This document shows positions 10,301 to 17,975 of a stretch of 64,000 nucleotides of DNA, in pieces. This DNA comes from an uncultured Muribaculaceae bacterium. GTDB lineage: Bacteria > Bacteroidota > Bacteroidia > Bacteroidales > Muribaculaceae. Under the pieces are notes generated by a model that made no database searches, had not been told where the DNA came from, and saw nothing but the letters and a program-made list of their open reading frames with translations. The number at the start of each line of letters is the position of its first letter. Positions within the stretch are counted from its first letter, which is position 1. The translations under genes and the position numbers were made by a program. The stretch is taken from the NCBI GenBank assembly GCA_944321685.1, contig CALUMH010000001.1, positions 124,001-188,000 of the forward strand, given 5' to 3'.

Positions 10301-11304
10301 ACCTTCCATCAAATGCAAAAAACGGCTTGTGGAACTTCGGTGCCGACGGTAGCGACGACCGTGCGATAGGCGGCATCACCACCGGTGTTGACAACGGCAC
10401 TCGCGCCATCAATATCTATGCACACCTCTACAATTCCGGCAAGAAAACGCTTGAAAATGTCACCGTAAGTTACGACATTGAAAAATACCGCAAAGGCTCA
10501 AACTCTGCCGGATTTGCAGTACAACTCTACTACTCCATCGATGGTCGCAACTGGACTTCGGCCGGAACAGATTTCTATACCAAACTCGAACCCGATGATG
10601 AAACAGCCGGATACGCTGCAGTTCCGGGCGAAACCATCACCGTAAGCGATGTACTGCCCGCTACGATAGGCGGAATGTGCGACCTGTACCTTGCCTGGAA
10701 CATATCGGTGGCAAGCGGCGACGCTGCCAATGCAGCCATGGCTCTCGGCATAGATAATTTCTCGATATCGGCGCAATTGCCCGAAGTTCCCACAGCTCTG
10801 CACTACATATATGTAATCGACAACACCGGTTGGGCCTCGCTCGGGTTGTATGCCTGGGGCAATGGAGAACTATTCGGAGCATGGCCGGGTGAAGCTCCCA
10901 TCAATGAACGTGAAATCGACGGCACTACATATAAAGTGTTTGCCCTTGATACCGATGATGGCGGCACCTACAACTTAATCTTCAACAATTGGAACCAAGG
11001 GAAGCAATTGAAAGATTACACCATCACAGCCAACCGTGATTTCTACTTTGAAATAGATGAAACACAGGTAACCGAAATAAGTCGGGTCGGCATTGATGAA
11101 GTCGGCGAGGGCAACAAGGCCATAACCTACCGTGACGGTACAATCAGCGCACCGGCAGCCGACAGCATCACCGTGTACAGCATATCGGGAACAGCCGTCG
11201 CCCACGCCACCGGTGACCGGCTCGACGTTAACTTCCTCCCGACGGGGGCTTACATAGTGAAAGCCACCGGCACCACCACTGGCACCGCCAAAATAGTAAA
11301 ATAA
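7396..11304 (+). CDS. Multimodular secreted protein: duplicated beta modules, SusE/F-like modules, DUF4886 SGNH-like domain, T9SS signal
   Basis: This 1302-residue protein has a signal peptide (1-25). Visible modules in order: A1 at 38-249, B1 at 256-344 (HYIYVEDNTGW, EYPG), SusE/F-like at 363-462 (IYLRGEVNGWDP), a second such module at 471-576 (VYVIGDNNGW), DUF4886 at 599-822, an Ig-like module at 834-906, then A2 at 922-1127 and B2 at 1135-1229, clear repeats of A1 and B1. B resembles starch-binding modules of the CBM26 type (NTGW, WPG). Residues 1237-1302 form a T9SS type-A sorting domain (ITVYSISG, GAYIVKA, terminal KIVK). DUF4886 keeps an SGNH-like arrangement: Ser608 in LNNSL, QEQSS, and Asp772-x-x-His775. 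The GNS usually expected at the nucleophile is NNS. Likely a cell-surface or secreted carbohydrate-binding hydrolase; the substrate is unknown. Confidence 0.8.
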   Translation: MINLKKLFSCMGIAALGMTALTASAQSAITLTTQTPTVMQNFDEMYDAQTSQATLALPDGWRVDRNLDAPRQIGAYDEAATEVMYSGGVSLASNAKNGTWNFGSSAQPTDRAVGGLSTTVSGGTRCISVMTKLHNGSATDISRLSIDYDIEKYRYGANTAGFTVQLYYSADGENWTSGGDDFYTWFTPDSETIGAEDVPISTTSINDKNLLTDIDANSDLYLAWNITVASGSSPDKAPGLAIDNVSITANYGTSGHYIYVEDNTGWNSLAVYETSGKAFGEYPGSDALGYTIVNGVSYKAFEYTTSAPFDIEINNTDDIKLPKFTIDETRDYYLCVTDENVTEITDPQSYTGYVDPDAPKPSGIYLRGEVNGWDPVPEWEFGIIGDGVYALYDKQLSGGFKISDANWSSSCNYGTNGSTILMDQPYQLESGTDDNISCGSNAYTCKRIVLTITDEGATLLLESDDSTEGLTQVYVIGDNNGWNYMDASGALALDETDGLFKGRISLPSTSDGYSHWRIYQRLGMGGAWGAPGGENMTGNNTHGTLEQGSTGNVSTASGTYDFTFNLNSGEYSLTKVSSAIAEVHLLPQEVVLVPELPEKVKILSLNNSLIYYNDQDVMFNEIAAAMGKDAVWTKHTLLGKSLETHWNEGDGLAEDGTPSAKMLVRSEAWSHIILQEQSSLPRTDIETFRASVKKWIDYIREYCPNPNAIIILPMNWAYEGDWENFTSFNDTFRRNYLDVARELGVVVCPVAMAYQDVFDTDGEEACSELFLDDRHPTPKATYMAACMEYSLIFDEDASTITYHPESVTDEEAKDMADYASRTMAGFTNYVNHNQGTISYTVQILDEFGMEMEAPEGIKMTVSGGGSLDSNNTFTSDGTLGNYTVTATMGTYTSSAKINVTKAETVVVTYPSIELNEDRLEASEDFNTIGTDADAQLPEAWRIDRQTVAPRTLGTFPVALQQTMYAGGENLPSNAKNGLWNFGADGSDDRAIGGITTGVDNGTRAINIYAHLYNSGKKTLENVTVSYDIEKYRKGSNSAGFAVQLYYSIDGRNWTSAGTDFYTKLEPDDETAGYAAVPGETITVSDVLPATIGGMCDLYLAWNISVASGDAANAAMALGIDNFSISAQLPEVPTALHYIYVIDNTGWASLGLYAWGNGELFGAWPGEAPINEREIDGTTYKVFALDTDDGGTYNLIFNNWNQGKQLKDYTITANRDFYFEIDETQVTEISRVGIDEVGEGNKAITYRDGTISAPAADSITVYSISGTAVAHATGDRLDVNFLPTGAYIVKATGTTTGTAKIVK

Positions 11305-11378
11305 CACTCCAAGTTCAAAAAATGGGGGTGTGGCAAAATGCAAACTCAAGGGCGGCAAAGCCGTCCAATCTGCGATAA

Positions 11379-11408
11379 CCGATGTGTGAGGCGAAGCCGA
11401 ACCATCGG
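11379..11408. repeat. Nested hairpin in the intergenic region
   Basis: CCGATG at 11379-11384 pairs with CATCGG at 11403-11408, and inside it GGC-GAA-GCC forms a second small stem. It sits between the stop at 11304 and uvrA. No T tract follows, so it is not a convincing terminator by itself. Confidence 0.4.
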
Positions 11409-11431
11409 AACAGGATAATCACATAAAAAGC

Positions 11432-11486
11432 GGCCTCAAAGAGGTCGAATGCATTACGGCTCAATGTGTTCGACCTCTTTGAGGCC
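11432..11486. repeat. Perfect 18-bp inverted repeat (long hairpin)
   Basis: GGCCTCAAAGAGGTCGAA at 11432-11449 is followed by its exact reverse complement at 11469-11486. Further pairing inside extends the stem to about 24 bp with two wobble pairs around a 7-nt loop. Flanking genes both run on the plus strand. There is no T tract, so it may be a processed RNA hairpin, a bidirectional barrier or a palindromic repeat element. The arms are far too close together for an invertible promoter. Confidence 0.75.
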
Positions 11487-11544
11487 AAGTTCATTAATGC
11501 ACAGTCTTGCCGGCGGAAAGTTTCCTTTTTTCGGGGGATTTTCG

Positions 11545-11552
11545 TAACTTTG
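11545..11552 (+). promoter_or_regulatory. Promoter -7 box of the uvrA paralogue
   Basis: TAACTTTG matches TAnnTTTG and lies 22 nt before the ATG at 11575, giving a short leader of about 16-18 nt. A T-rich stretch about 20 nt upstream may serve as the -33 region. Confidence 0.55.
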
Positions 11553-11574
11553 TGGGCTTATTTTATGATAATCT

Positions 11575-14445
11575 ATGGCATCGGAAAAAGATATTCAAAT
11601 CAAGGGAGCACGCGTAAACAATCTCAAAAATATCGACTTGACAATCCCACGCGGCAAACTTGTGGTAATCACAGGTTTATCGGGGTCGGGAAAATCATCA
11701 CTGGCATTCGACACGCTTTATGCCGAAGGGCAACGGCGATATGTCGAAAGCTTGTCGTCTTACGCCCGCTTGTTCCTTGGCCGCATGCCCAAACCCGAAT
11801 GTGATTTCATAAAAGGACTGCCTCCGGCAATTGCCATAGAACAGAAAGTGAACACGCGCAACTCGCGTAGCACCGTCGGCACATCGACCGAAATCTACGA
11901 TTACCTGCGGCTGCTGTTCTCGCGCATCGGAAAAACCATATCCCCGGTCTCGCACCAAGTGGTGAAAAAGCACACACCAGCCGATGTATTGGCAGCAATA
12001 AACGACAATCCCGACGGCACCCGCTTTGCATTGCTTGCCGACATCGACATACCGCAAGGGCGAAGTTTCAAAGATCAACTCGACGTATATATCAAGGAAG
12101 GTTACTCACGACTTGAACATGACGGGGCGTTTGTATCTATTCAAGATGCAATGAACGGTGTTGTTGACATAACCGACAGCGACAGCTGCCATTTGCTCAT
12201 CGACCGCATGGCTGTAACTCATACCCACGAAGACGACGTGCGGCTGCTCGACTCCATCGAAACGGCTTTCTTTGAAGGGCATGGCAAATGCCGCCTGAAG
12301 GTATGGACTGCCGATGGGTTGAAAGACCTGGAATTTTCAACACGATTCGAAGCCGACGGCATTACATTCCAAGAGCCTACCGACCTGATGTTCAACTTCA
12401 ACAACCCCATCGGGGCTTGCCCTGTGTGCGAAGGCTTCGGGAAAATAATCGGCATAGATGAAAATCTTGTTGTGCCCAACAAAACACTGTCGATATATAA
12501 CGATGCGATATTTTGCTGGCGAGGTGAAAAAATGAGCGAGTGGAAACGTGAGTTTATCAAAATTGCATCACCCATGGGATTTCCCATACACAAGCCATAC
12601 TTTCAACTCAACGACGAACAGAAATCACTGTTATGGCATGGCAATAAACAATTCCCCGGCATCGACGGATTTTTCCGGTATATCGAAAGCAAAATCTACA
12701 ACATACAGTACCGTGTGCTGCTTGCCCGGTATCGCGGCAAGACAACCTGCCCCGAGTGTAACGGCTCACGGCTGAAACGCGAAGCATCATATGTGCTCGT
12801 GGGCGGCAAAAACATCACCGACCTTGTGAAAATGCCGGTCACCGACCTCTACGAATGGTTTATCAACCTTAAACTCGACAAGGAAGACGCAACCATAGCC
12901 CAACGCTTGCTTACTGAGATACGGAACCGTATAAAATTCCTGCTTGACGTTGGGCTGGGATACCTCACGCTCGACCGCGTATCATCGACCCTCTCGGGCG
13001 GAGAGAGCCAGCGCATCAACCTTGCGACTTCGCTCGGGAGCAGCCTCGTGGGCTCGATATACATCCTTGATGAACCCAGCATAGGTTTGCATTCTCGCGA
13101 CACCGACCGCCTTATAAATGTGCTCAAGGCCTTGCGCGACATAGGCAACAGCGTGGTAGTGGTGGAACATGACGAGGAAATAATACGTGCCGCCGACTAT
13201 CTTATCGACATTGGGCCTGAGGCAGGCAGCCATGGCGGACAAGTGATATACCAGGGCGATATCGCACACCTGCAGTCGGCCCCCGACAGCTACACACTGA
13301 AATACCTCACAGGCGAGTTGGAAATACCGGTACCTAAAATGCGGCGCAAATGGCGCAATTACATCGAAGTAACAGGCGCAGCCGAAAACAACCTGAAGAG
13401 CATCGACGTTAAATTCCCTTTGGGCGTGATGACTGTGGTTACAGGCGTGAGCGGTTCGGGAAAATCCACTCTTGTAAAAGATATACTGTATCGTGCTTTA
13501 ATGCGTAACCTTGGCGAAGGAGGCGATGCTCCGGGAACATTCTCGCAATTGAGGGGCGACCTAAAGATGATACAAGCAGTGGAATTTGTCGATCAAACAC
13601 CAATAGGCAAATCCACCCGCAGCAATGCCGCCACCTACTTAAAGGCTTTTGACGAAATTCGTAAACTGTTTGCCGAGCAGCAGCTTTCTCAACAAATGGG
13701 TTACACTGCCGGATATTTTTCTTTCAATTCCCCCGGCGGACGTTGTGAAGAATGCAAAGGCGAAGGCACTATCACCATAGAGATGCAATTCATGGCCGAT
13801 ATAACGCTGCAATGCGAAAGTTGCCACGGCAAGCGTTACAGCAACAGTGCACTCGAAGTCGAATACCGGCACAAAAACATCAGTGACATACTTGACATGA
13901 CCGTCAGTGAAGCCATAGAGTTTTTCTCACAGGCAACCGGCAGCACCGAAAAGAAAATTGTAAAAAGGCTGCAGCCATTGCAAGATGTAGGCCTCGGTTA
14001 CATCAAGTTGGGGCAATCATCTTCTACCCTTTCGGGCGGAGAGAACCAGCGTGTGAAACTCGCCTATTTCCTAAGCAGTGAAAAGCCACTGCCTACACTC
14101 TTCATATTCGACGAACCCACTACCGGGCTGCATTTCCATGACATAAACACGCTGATGCAATCGTTCAACCAGTTGTTAAAAAACGGCCATTCGGTACTCA
14201 TCATCGAGCATAACATGGATGTGATAAAATGTGCCGACCACATCATCGACATGGGCCCGGAGGGAGGTATTGATGGTGGCTTCGTGGTGTGTACAGGCAC
14301 TCCCGAAGAAGTTGCCGCCTGCCCACAAAGCTACACCGGCCATTACCTGCGCCCCAAACTTAACCTAAAAGCACAATCCAGGCTTAACATCAATTATTAT
14401 AATATGAACATCTGCAAAAAGGCCAAAACACAAAATCTCACGTAG
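11575..14445 (+). CDS. uvrA: UvrA-family excinuclease ABC subunit A (paralogue with an incomplete first zinc module)
   Basis: A 956-residue protein of the UvrA family, the DNA-damage-recognition ATPase of nucleotide excision repair. It has the tandem ABC layout: Walker A GLSGSGKS at 34-41, a second Walker [10 protein letters not shown] in the C-terminal half, signature motifs LSGGESQR and LSGGENQR, and later zinc-binding pairs (CPEC, CEEC, CESC). Two CxxC pairs usual in canonical UvrA are absent: the one after the first ATPase segment reads GKTISPVSH, and the one before the CPVC motif reads ADGITF. It may therefore be a specialised second UvrA, for example for UvrB-independent damage sensing or resistance. 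The 60 nt after the last conserved ATPase segment encode a basic tail. It is a single gene with its own promoter. Confidence 0.85.
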   Translation: MASEKDIQIKGARVNNLKNIDLTIPRGKLVVITGLSGSGKSSLAFDTLYAEGQRRYVESLSSYARLFLGRMPKPECDFIKGLPPAIAIEQKVNTRNSRSTVGTSTEIYDYLRLLFSRIGKTISPVSHQVVKKHTPADVLAAINDNPDGTRFALLADIDIPQGRSFKDQLDVYIKEGYSRLEHDGAFVSIQDAMNGVVDITDSDSCHLLIDRMAVTHTHEDDVRLLDSIETAFFEGHGKCRLKVWTADGLKDLEFSTRFEADGITFQEPTDLMFNFNNPIGACPVCEGFGKIIGIDENLVVPNKTLSIYNDAIFCWRGEKMSEWKREFIKIASPMGFPIHKPYFQLNDEQKSLLWHGNKQFPGIDGFFRYIESKIYNIQYRVLLARYRGKTTCPECNGSRLKREASYVLVGGKNITDLVKMPVTDLYEWFINLKLDKEDATIAQRLLTEIRNRIKFLLDVGLGYLTLDRVSSTLSGGESQRINLATSLGSSLVGSIYILDEPSIGLHSRDTDRLINVLKALRDIGNSVVVVEHDEEIIRAADYLIDIGPEAGSHGGQVIYQGDIAHLQSAPDSYTLKYLTGELEIPVPKMRRKWRNYIEVTGAAENNLKSIDVKFPLGVMTVVTGVSGSGKSTLVKDILYRALMRNLGEGGDAPGTFSQLRGDLKMIQAVEFVDQTPIGKSTRSNAATYLKAFDEIRKLFAEQQLSQQMGYTAGYFSFNSPGGRCEECKGEGTITIEMQFMADITLQCESCHGKRYSNSALEVEYRHKNISDILDMTVSEAIEFFSQATGSTEKKIVKRLQPLQDVGLGYIKLGQSSSTLSGGENQRVKLAYFLSSEKPLPTLFIFDEPTTGLHFHDINTLMQSFNQLLKNGHSVLIIEHNMDVIKCADHIIDMGPEGGIDGGFVVCTGTPEEVAACPQSYTGHYLRPKLNLKAQSRLNINYYNMNICKKAKTQNLT

Positions 14446-14450
14446 GGAGC

Positions 14451-14477
14451 GTTGCAAAAATTTCAACATTGCTATTA
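14451..14477 (+). repeat. Interspersed 27-bp repeat, copy 1
   Basis: The segment starting GTTGCAAAAATTTCAA just after the uvrA stop matches the segment at 44594-44620 at 24 of 27 positions. Both copies lie immediately downstream of a plus-strand gene. Confidence 0.55.
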
Positions 14478-14498
14478 TCGGGAATGTATCAAAATGCG

Positions 14499-14524
14499 AT
14501 TTTGCCTCTGTAAAGACGCAAAAT
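14499..14524. terminator. Small hairpin between convergent uvrA and comF
   Basis: ATTTTGC at 14499-14505 pairs with GCAAAAT at 14518-14524 and runs into TTTT on the plus strand. It lies between convergent genes and may end the uvrA transcript. The stem is short and AT-rich, so support is modest. Confidence 0.35.
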
Positions 14525-14573
14525 TTTACATCTCTACAACTGCCACATTATATAAAACATTGAAAATAAACCA

Positions 14574-15265
14574 TCATTGTAAGCGAGCAACTGCGAGTGT
14601 GGCTATGGAGATGCACACGTCGGGAGCTGCCTGCCGCAACACTTCGGCGCACGTGAGCAGTGTGGCTCCTGTAGTCACCACGTCATCAACAAGTAACAAG
14701 TGCTTACTTTCGACGGCTGCAACATCGACCACCGCAAACACGCCTTGCATATTAAGGAGTCGCTCATAACGGCCTTTGCGCGTTTGCGTTTCATGTCCTT
14801 TCACGGCTTTCAACAAGTTTTTTACCGGCCTGCCAATGCCCCTCGAAATGCCTCGCGCTATATATTCACTTTGATTATACCCGCGTTGAGCCAACTTACT
14901 GCGATGCAGCGGCACCGGAACTATGACATCAACAGTATCGAAGAAACCCGATGAGGCAATTTCACGCGCAAACTGCCTGCCATCCATTCACCAAGTTGCG
15001 GCAGATTGTGGTACTTAATCGAATGCAATATCGATGCGTGGCGACTGCCTCGCTCATAAAAGAAATAGCCTGTAGCACGTTCAACCGGAACTTTCCCTGC
15101 AAACAATTGTTCCATTGGATTAAACTCCATGGAATGGAAACCTGTACGAGGTAATTCGGCCATGCACCGGGCACACACATATCGTTCACCGGCATTCAAT
15201 TCACTGCCACACACAGGGCACAGGCGCGGAAACAACAGGTCGGCGACATATTGCAATATCTTCAT
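14574..15265 (-). pseudogene. comF: comF-family phosphoribosyltransferase gene split by a one-base frameshift
   Basis: The N-terminal part (15265 down to about 14981) has the ComF zinc-ribbon (CPVCGSEL, CARCMAEL) and the YFFYERGS...IKYHN segment. The C-terminal part (about 14980 to 14574) has the phosphoribosyltransferase core: VPVPLHRSKLAQRGYNQSE and the PRPP loop LLLVDDVVTTGATL. The two are in different frames. Restoring one G in the ATGGCAGG run near 14980 would give GEWMGRQFAREIA and rejoin a normal protein of about 230 residues. ComF proteins are cytoplasmic and linked to DNA uptake or recombination in some bacteria. The start overlaps the recX stop by 4 nt. It is either a real broken gene or a sequencing/assembly error; the sequence alone does not decide. 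Confidence 0.85.
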
Positions 15266-15750
15266 TCGTCAATACAGTGTTCACCTGTCACACGGTTCAC
15301 GGCCGAAACAGACAAATCGGCTTCAAATCCTCGCCCGGCAGCAAACCGCAACAGTGCCGCACGAGCCTGCAATGGCTCTCGCGACTTCACTTCCCGGAAT
15401 TTCAATCGCAACAAATGCTCGATTTTCTCACGATATTCGTCCGCGTCGATTTCATCCATTGCCTCGGCTACGATACTGTTATCTATATGCTTCAGTCTCA
15501 AATTATAAGCTATCTTAACTCTGCCCCACCCCGAAAAGCGGAACTTCTCTCGCACATAAGCCCGTGCATAACGCGCATCATCGACATATTTACAGTCGAT
15601 AAGCCGTTGCAGTACATTTCCGACTTGCTCCCTTGTCAATCCCCACTTGACAAGTTTCAATTCAATATCGCCCGATGACTGCTCGCTACGGGCACATAAC
15701 GCCTCGCACCGCGCCAAAGCCTTGTCGGCAGTAATCTCTTTCCTTTGCAT
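15262..15750 (-). CDS. recX: RecX family regulator of recombinase A
   Basis: A 162-residue helical protein matching RecX, which binds RecA filaments and limits their activity. Visible family features are the opening ALARCEALCARSEQSSGDI, the three-helix repeat segment KWGLTREQVGNVLQRL, and YVDDARYARAYVREKF with the following GWGRVKIAYNL. Length is normal for the family. The stop overlaps the comF start by 4 nt (ATGA), indicating coupled translation, and 5 nt separate it from the DUF6452 gene upstream. Cytoplasmic; part of a compact minus-strand run. Confidence 0.88.
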   Translation of the reverse strand: MQRKEITADKALARCEALCARSEQSSGDIELKLVKWGLTREQVGNVLQRLIDCKYVDDARYARAYVREKFRFSGWGRVKIAYNLRLKHIDNSIVAEAMDEIDADEYREKIEHLLRLKFREVKSREPLQARAALLRFAAGRGFEADLSVSAVNRVTGEHCIDE

Positions 15751-15755
15751 ATTCC

Positions 15756-16292
15756 TTATGCTTCTTCGTCCTGCCCTTCCTCTGGTTCGGTGTCATCGTC
15801 CTCGTCGGAAGTGCGGAAGTAAATCCTGAAAGTTTCGGCCTCGACATTCGTGACGCTCGCATTTATCAAGCCCACCGAGTCAATGAGGTGATTGGTGCAA
15901 CCATATCCGGTTATGTCGTAAAAATACATCGCACCACATTCCACCGATGTAAACACGGGCTTCGGCTCATAGCTTACAGTGAGTGTGTCGTTGAGCCGAG
16001 GGTCGGAAAGTGCCTGTTGCTCGTAATGGAACACAAAGCGACATTCGCGCTCGCCACCACGCAATGGCAAATACACCTGCGATGCCTGGCCGTTGCGTAC
16101 GATTGCCGAGTCGCCGGGAACTCCCGCTCCATACACGGTTATCGAATCCACTGTTATGGAATTTTGCATGGAACTTGAATAAAACATTGCCACCGGCATC
16201 GCACTGATATTTTCCCGGCAAGTATTGGTGGAACAGGCCGCACCGGCAAGCAACAAACCGACAATGGTGAGAAACGTCAGAATTTTCCCCAT
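15756..16292 (-). CDS. DUF6452-family lipoprotein
   Basis: A 178-residue protein starting at MGKILTF (16290-16292), chosen because it gives a clean lipoprotein signal (LLAGAAC, lipid Cys at residue 20). The mature part is beta-rich with the motifs CRENISAMPVAMFY and FVFHYEQQALSDPRL, and ends in a very acidic tail (EDDDTEPEEGQDEEA). This matches my memory of the DUF6452 family of Bacteroidales, whose function is unknown. The start overlaps the end of the nitroreductase gene by 16 nt. A longer reading frame runs further upstream through the nitroreductase gene and is rejected because it would bury the signal peptide. Confidence 0.75.
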   Translation of the reverse strand: MGKILTFLTIVGLLLAGAACSTNTCRENISAMPVAMFYSSSMQNSITVDSITVYGAGVPGDSAIVRNGQASQVYLPLRGGERECRFVFHYEQQALSDPRLNDTLTVSYEPKPVFTSVECGAMYFYDITGYGCTNHLIDSVGLINASVTNVEAETFRIYFRTSDEDDDTEPEEGQDEEA

Positions 16293-16828
16293 TTCACCAC
16301 TTCGTCTATATTTTTTCGTTTCTTTTCGGGAACCGGCTGCGATGGCTTGGGATAACCTATCGATAAAATTGCCACCGGCGACCATTCTGCCGGAATATCA
16401 AGCACTCGACGCAGCGCATCGACATCGAAGTTCCCTATCCAACAAGCTCCAAGCCCAAGCGATGCTGCGGCAAGACACATATTCTCGCAAGCGATGGCCA
16501 CGTCCACATCCATGCCGTTGTGCCCGTCACAAGGTCGCACCCATGCTTCACCACTGTTGCCAAGTGCCACAATGAATGCTTGTGCTTCTTGCGCCCAATC
16601 TCGGCCATAACAGTCGGCTACTTCCTTACGTAGCTCAGGTGTATCGATTACAAGGAATTTCCACGGCTGGCGGTTACAGGCCGACTGGGCAAGTCGTGCC
16701 GTTTCCACGACGGCCATCAACATTTCGCGCAACACGGGAGCCGAGTCATATCCGCGACACGAATAGCGGCGACTCACAAGGTCGAAAAATTTAGGATAAT
16801 CTATTTCGTTTATTTCCATAATCATCAA
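16277..16828 (-). CDS. Nitroreductase family flavoprotein
   Basis: A 183-residue FMN-dependent oxidoreductase of the nitroreductase superfamily. Family signatures are the N-terminal RRYSCRGYDSAPV segment that contacts FMN phosphate, ARLAQSACNRQPWKFLVI, and the C-terminal SLGLGACWIGNFD followed by AILSIGYPKP. Such enzymes use NAD(P)H to reduce nitro groups, quinones or enones; the natural substrate cannot be told. Translation could begin at the ATG at 16828 or the one at 16819. It overlaps the next gene and lies 9 nt from the GYF-domain gene upstream, so it is probably cotranscribed. Cytoplasmic, with no signal peptide. Confidence 0.88.
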   Translation of the reverse strand: MMIMEINEIDYPKFFDLVSRRYSCRGYDSAPVLREMLMAVVETARLAQSACNRQPWKFLVIDTPELRKEVADCYGRDWAQEAQAFIVALGNSGEAWVRPCDGHNGMDVDVAIACENMCLAAASLGLGACWIGNFDVDALRRVLDIPAEWSPVAILSIGYPKPSQPVPEKKRKNIDEVVKWGKF

Positions 16829-16837
16829 TTAATACAA

Positions 16838-17335
16838 TTAATAACCTGCCACTTCGCTCATCAAGCCCAAGCCAACCATTGCAATCCAAAATATTACATA
16901 CAAGATAATACCCACAAGGCCTACGATAAGGCCCCACATCGTCCACTTCTTTGCAGCTTTCGACTTTTCTTGAGCAAGCATATAATTGCCTGTATTATAA
17001 GCCGAACTTACCGCAGCTGCATTCACTATACCCACAATTCCGAAAGGAAGACAACAGAATATCGTCACAAGTATCGACTCGACGAGCCATGTCTTGGGCA
17101 TCGGCTGCATGGGTGGTTGAGGTGCCGCTCCTGCTGCCTGGCCATATCCTCCATAACCGCCGGCATTACCTGTACTTGCAAACAGATAAGCAAGTTCGGG
17201 CAATGTTCCTGCAGCCTGCCACTGTGGCATACCTTCATGCCACACCTGCGTGTCGCGTGTAACTCCCATGCCAAGCAACTGATTTTCTTCGACCGGCCCT
17301 GTCTGTTGGCCGTTTATTAAAACGTAATATTTCAT
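16838..17335 (-). CDS. GYF_2 domain plus CD225/dispanin-like membrane protein
   Basis: A 165-residue protein. Residues 1-50 are a GYF_2-like domain (YYVLINGQQTGPVEENQLLGMGV, then VWHEGMPQWQAAG), a small fold that binds proline-rich peptides. A Gly/Ala/Pro-rich linker follows (about 55-80). Two membrane segments come next: about 84-110 (LVTIFCCLPFGIVGIVNAA) and about 132-158. The CCLPFG pattern with a lysine-rich loop is typical of CD225/dispanin proteins, whose bacterial role is unclear. It has a paralogue directly upstream (17361-17846) sharing the N-terminal domain. The GYF domain should face the cytoplasm. Confidence 0.75.
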   Translation of the reverse strand: MKYYVLINGQQTGPVEENQLLGMGVTRDTQVWHEGMPQWQAAGTLPELAYLFASTGNAGGYGGYGQAAGAAPQPPMQPMPKTWLVESILVTIFCCLPFGIVGIVNAAAVSSAYNTGNYMLAQEKSKAAKKWTMWGLIVGLVGIILYVIFWIAMVGLGLMSEVAGY

Positions 17336-17360
17336 GATTTATATGTAATTTATTGTTTAA

Positions 17361-17846
17361 TCAAATATAAGGCAATGCCGAAAGACTTCCTATAGCCCCC
17401 ACTATCACAAGCATATAAAACAACAATATTAGAGTTGCAACAGCGGTGACTACTATTCCTAATATAAACCCTATCTGTGATACTATCCGCGCTCCTTTCA
17501 AGACTCCGCCGCCCGAGTATTGCATAGGGTTTATTTGATATGCTTTATAACTGTCTTTTGTCACAAGCAGCCCGAAATAGCCCAATAACAAGCCTATTAC
17601 AGGTGCGCAAAAATATATCGAACAAATGCCAAGCACAAGCCCGGCAACGGCACCAGGCCACTGCCCGGGCATGGGCGGCGGTATGCTGCCAAACAGGTGG
17701 GCAAGCTCTGGAAGGCTACCGGCCGGTTGCCATTGCACCATGCCGTTACGCCATACCATGGTGCTCGGTGTCACACCCATGCCAAGCAATTGCGACTCAT
17801 CGACAGGACCCAATTGCTGCCCGTTAATGATAACATAATAATCCAT
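17361..17846 (-). CDS. GYF_2 domain membrane protein, paralogue of the next gene
   Basis: A 161-residue protein with the same N-terminal GYF_2-like domain as its neighbour (GPVDESQLLGMGVTPSTMVW, then GMVQWQPAGSLPELA), a PPPMPGQWPG linker, and two hydrophobic regions at about 65-95 and 120-155. The membrane part differs from the neighbour and resembles DUF4190-type small membrane proteins (VAGLVLGICSIYF). Only 25 nt separate the two genes, so they look like a tandem duplication of the soluble domain on different membrane anchors. Function unknown. Confidence 0.7.
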   Translation of the reverse strand: MDYYVIINGQQLGPVDESQLLGMGVTPSTMVWRNGMVQWQPAGSLPELAHLFGSIPPPMPGQWPGAVAGLVLGICSIYFCAPVIGLLLGYFGLLVTKDSYKAYQINPMQYSGGGVLKGARIVSQIGFILGIVVTAVATLILLFYMLVIVGAIGSLSALPYI

Positions 17847-17878
17847 ATCCCAATTTTATTTGGCTCCCTAAAATACAA

Positions 17879-17919
17879 GAGAAACAGCCCCGCGGCATTT
17901 CTCCCCGAAACTGTTTCTC
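17879..17919 (-). terminator. Rho-independent terminator downstream of feoAB
   Basis: GAGAAACAG (17879-17887) and CTGTTTCTC (17911-17919) form a perfect 9-bp stem. On the minus strand the stem is followed by TTGTATTTT. It separates the ferrous-iron transporter transcript from the GYF-domain genes. Confidence 0.65.
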
Positions 17920-17975
17920 AAAATTATACAACTATTTTATTACGTCAAAATAAATCAGTCTTTATTTTACCCCGG

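Noticed and set aside
11350..11372. Shared string CAAAGCCGTCCAA near 11355 and 21694 as a dispersed repeat
   Set aside because: The match is only about 13 bases, with no extended similarity around it, so it is not convincing as a repeat family from this window alone.
11432..11486. Invertible (phase-variable) promoter
   Set aside because: The inverted repeats are only 19 nt apart, no promoter box lies between them, and no recombinase gene is nearby.
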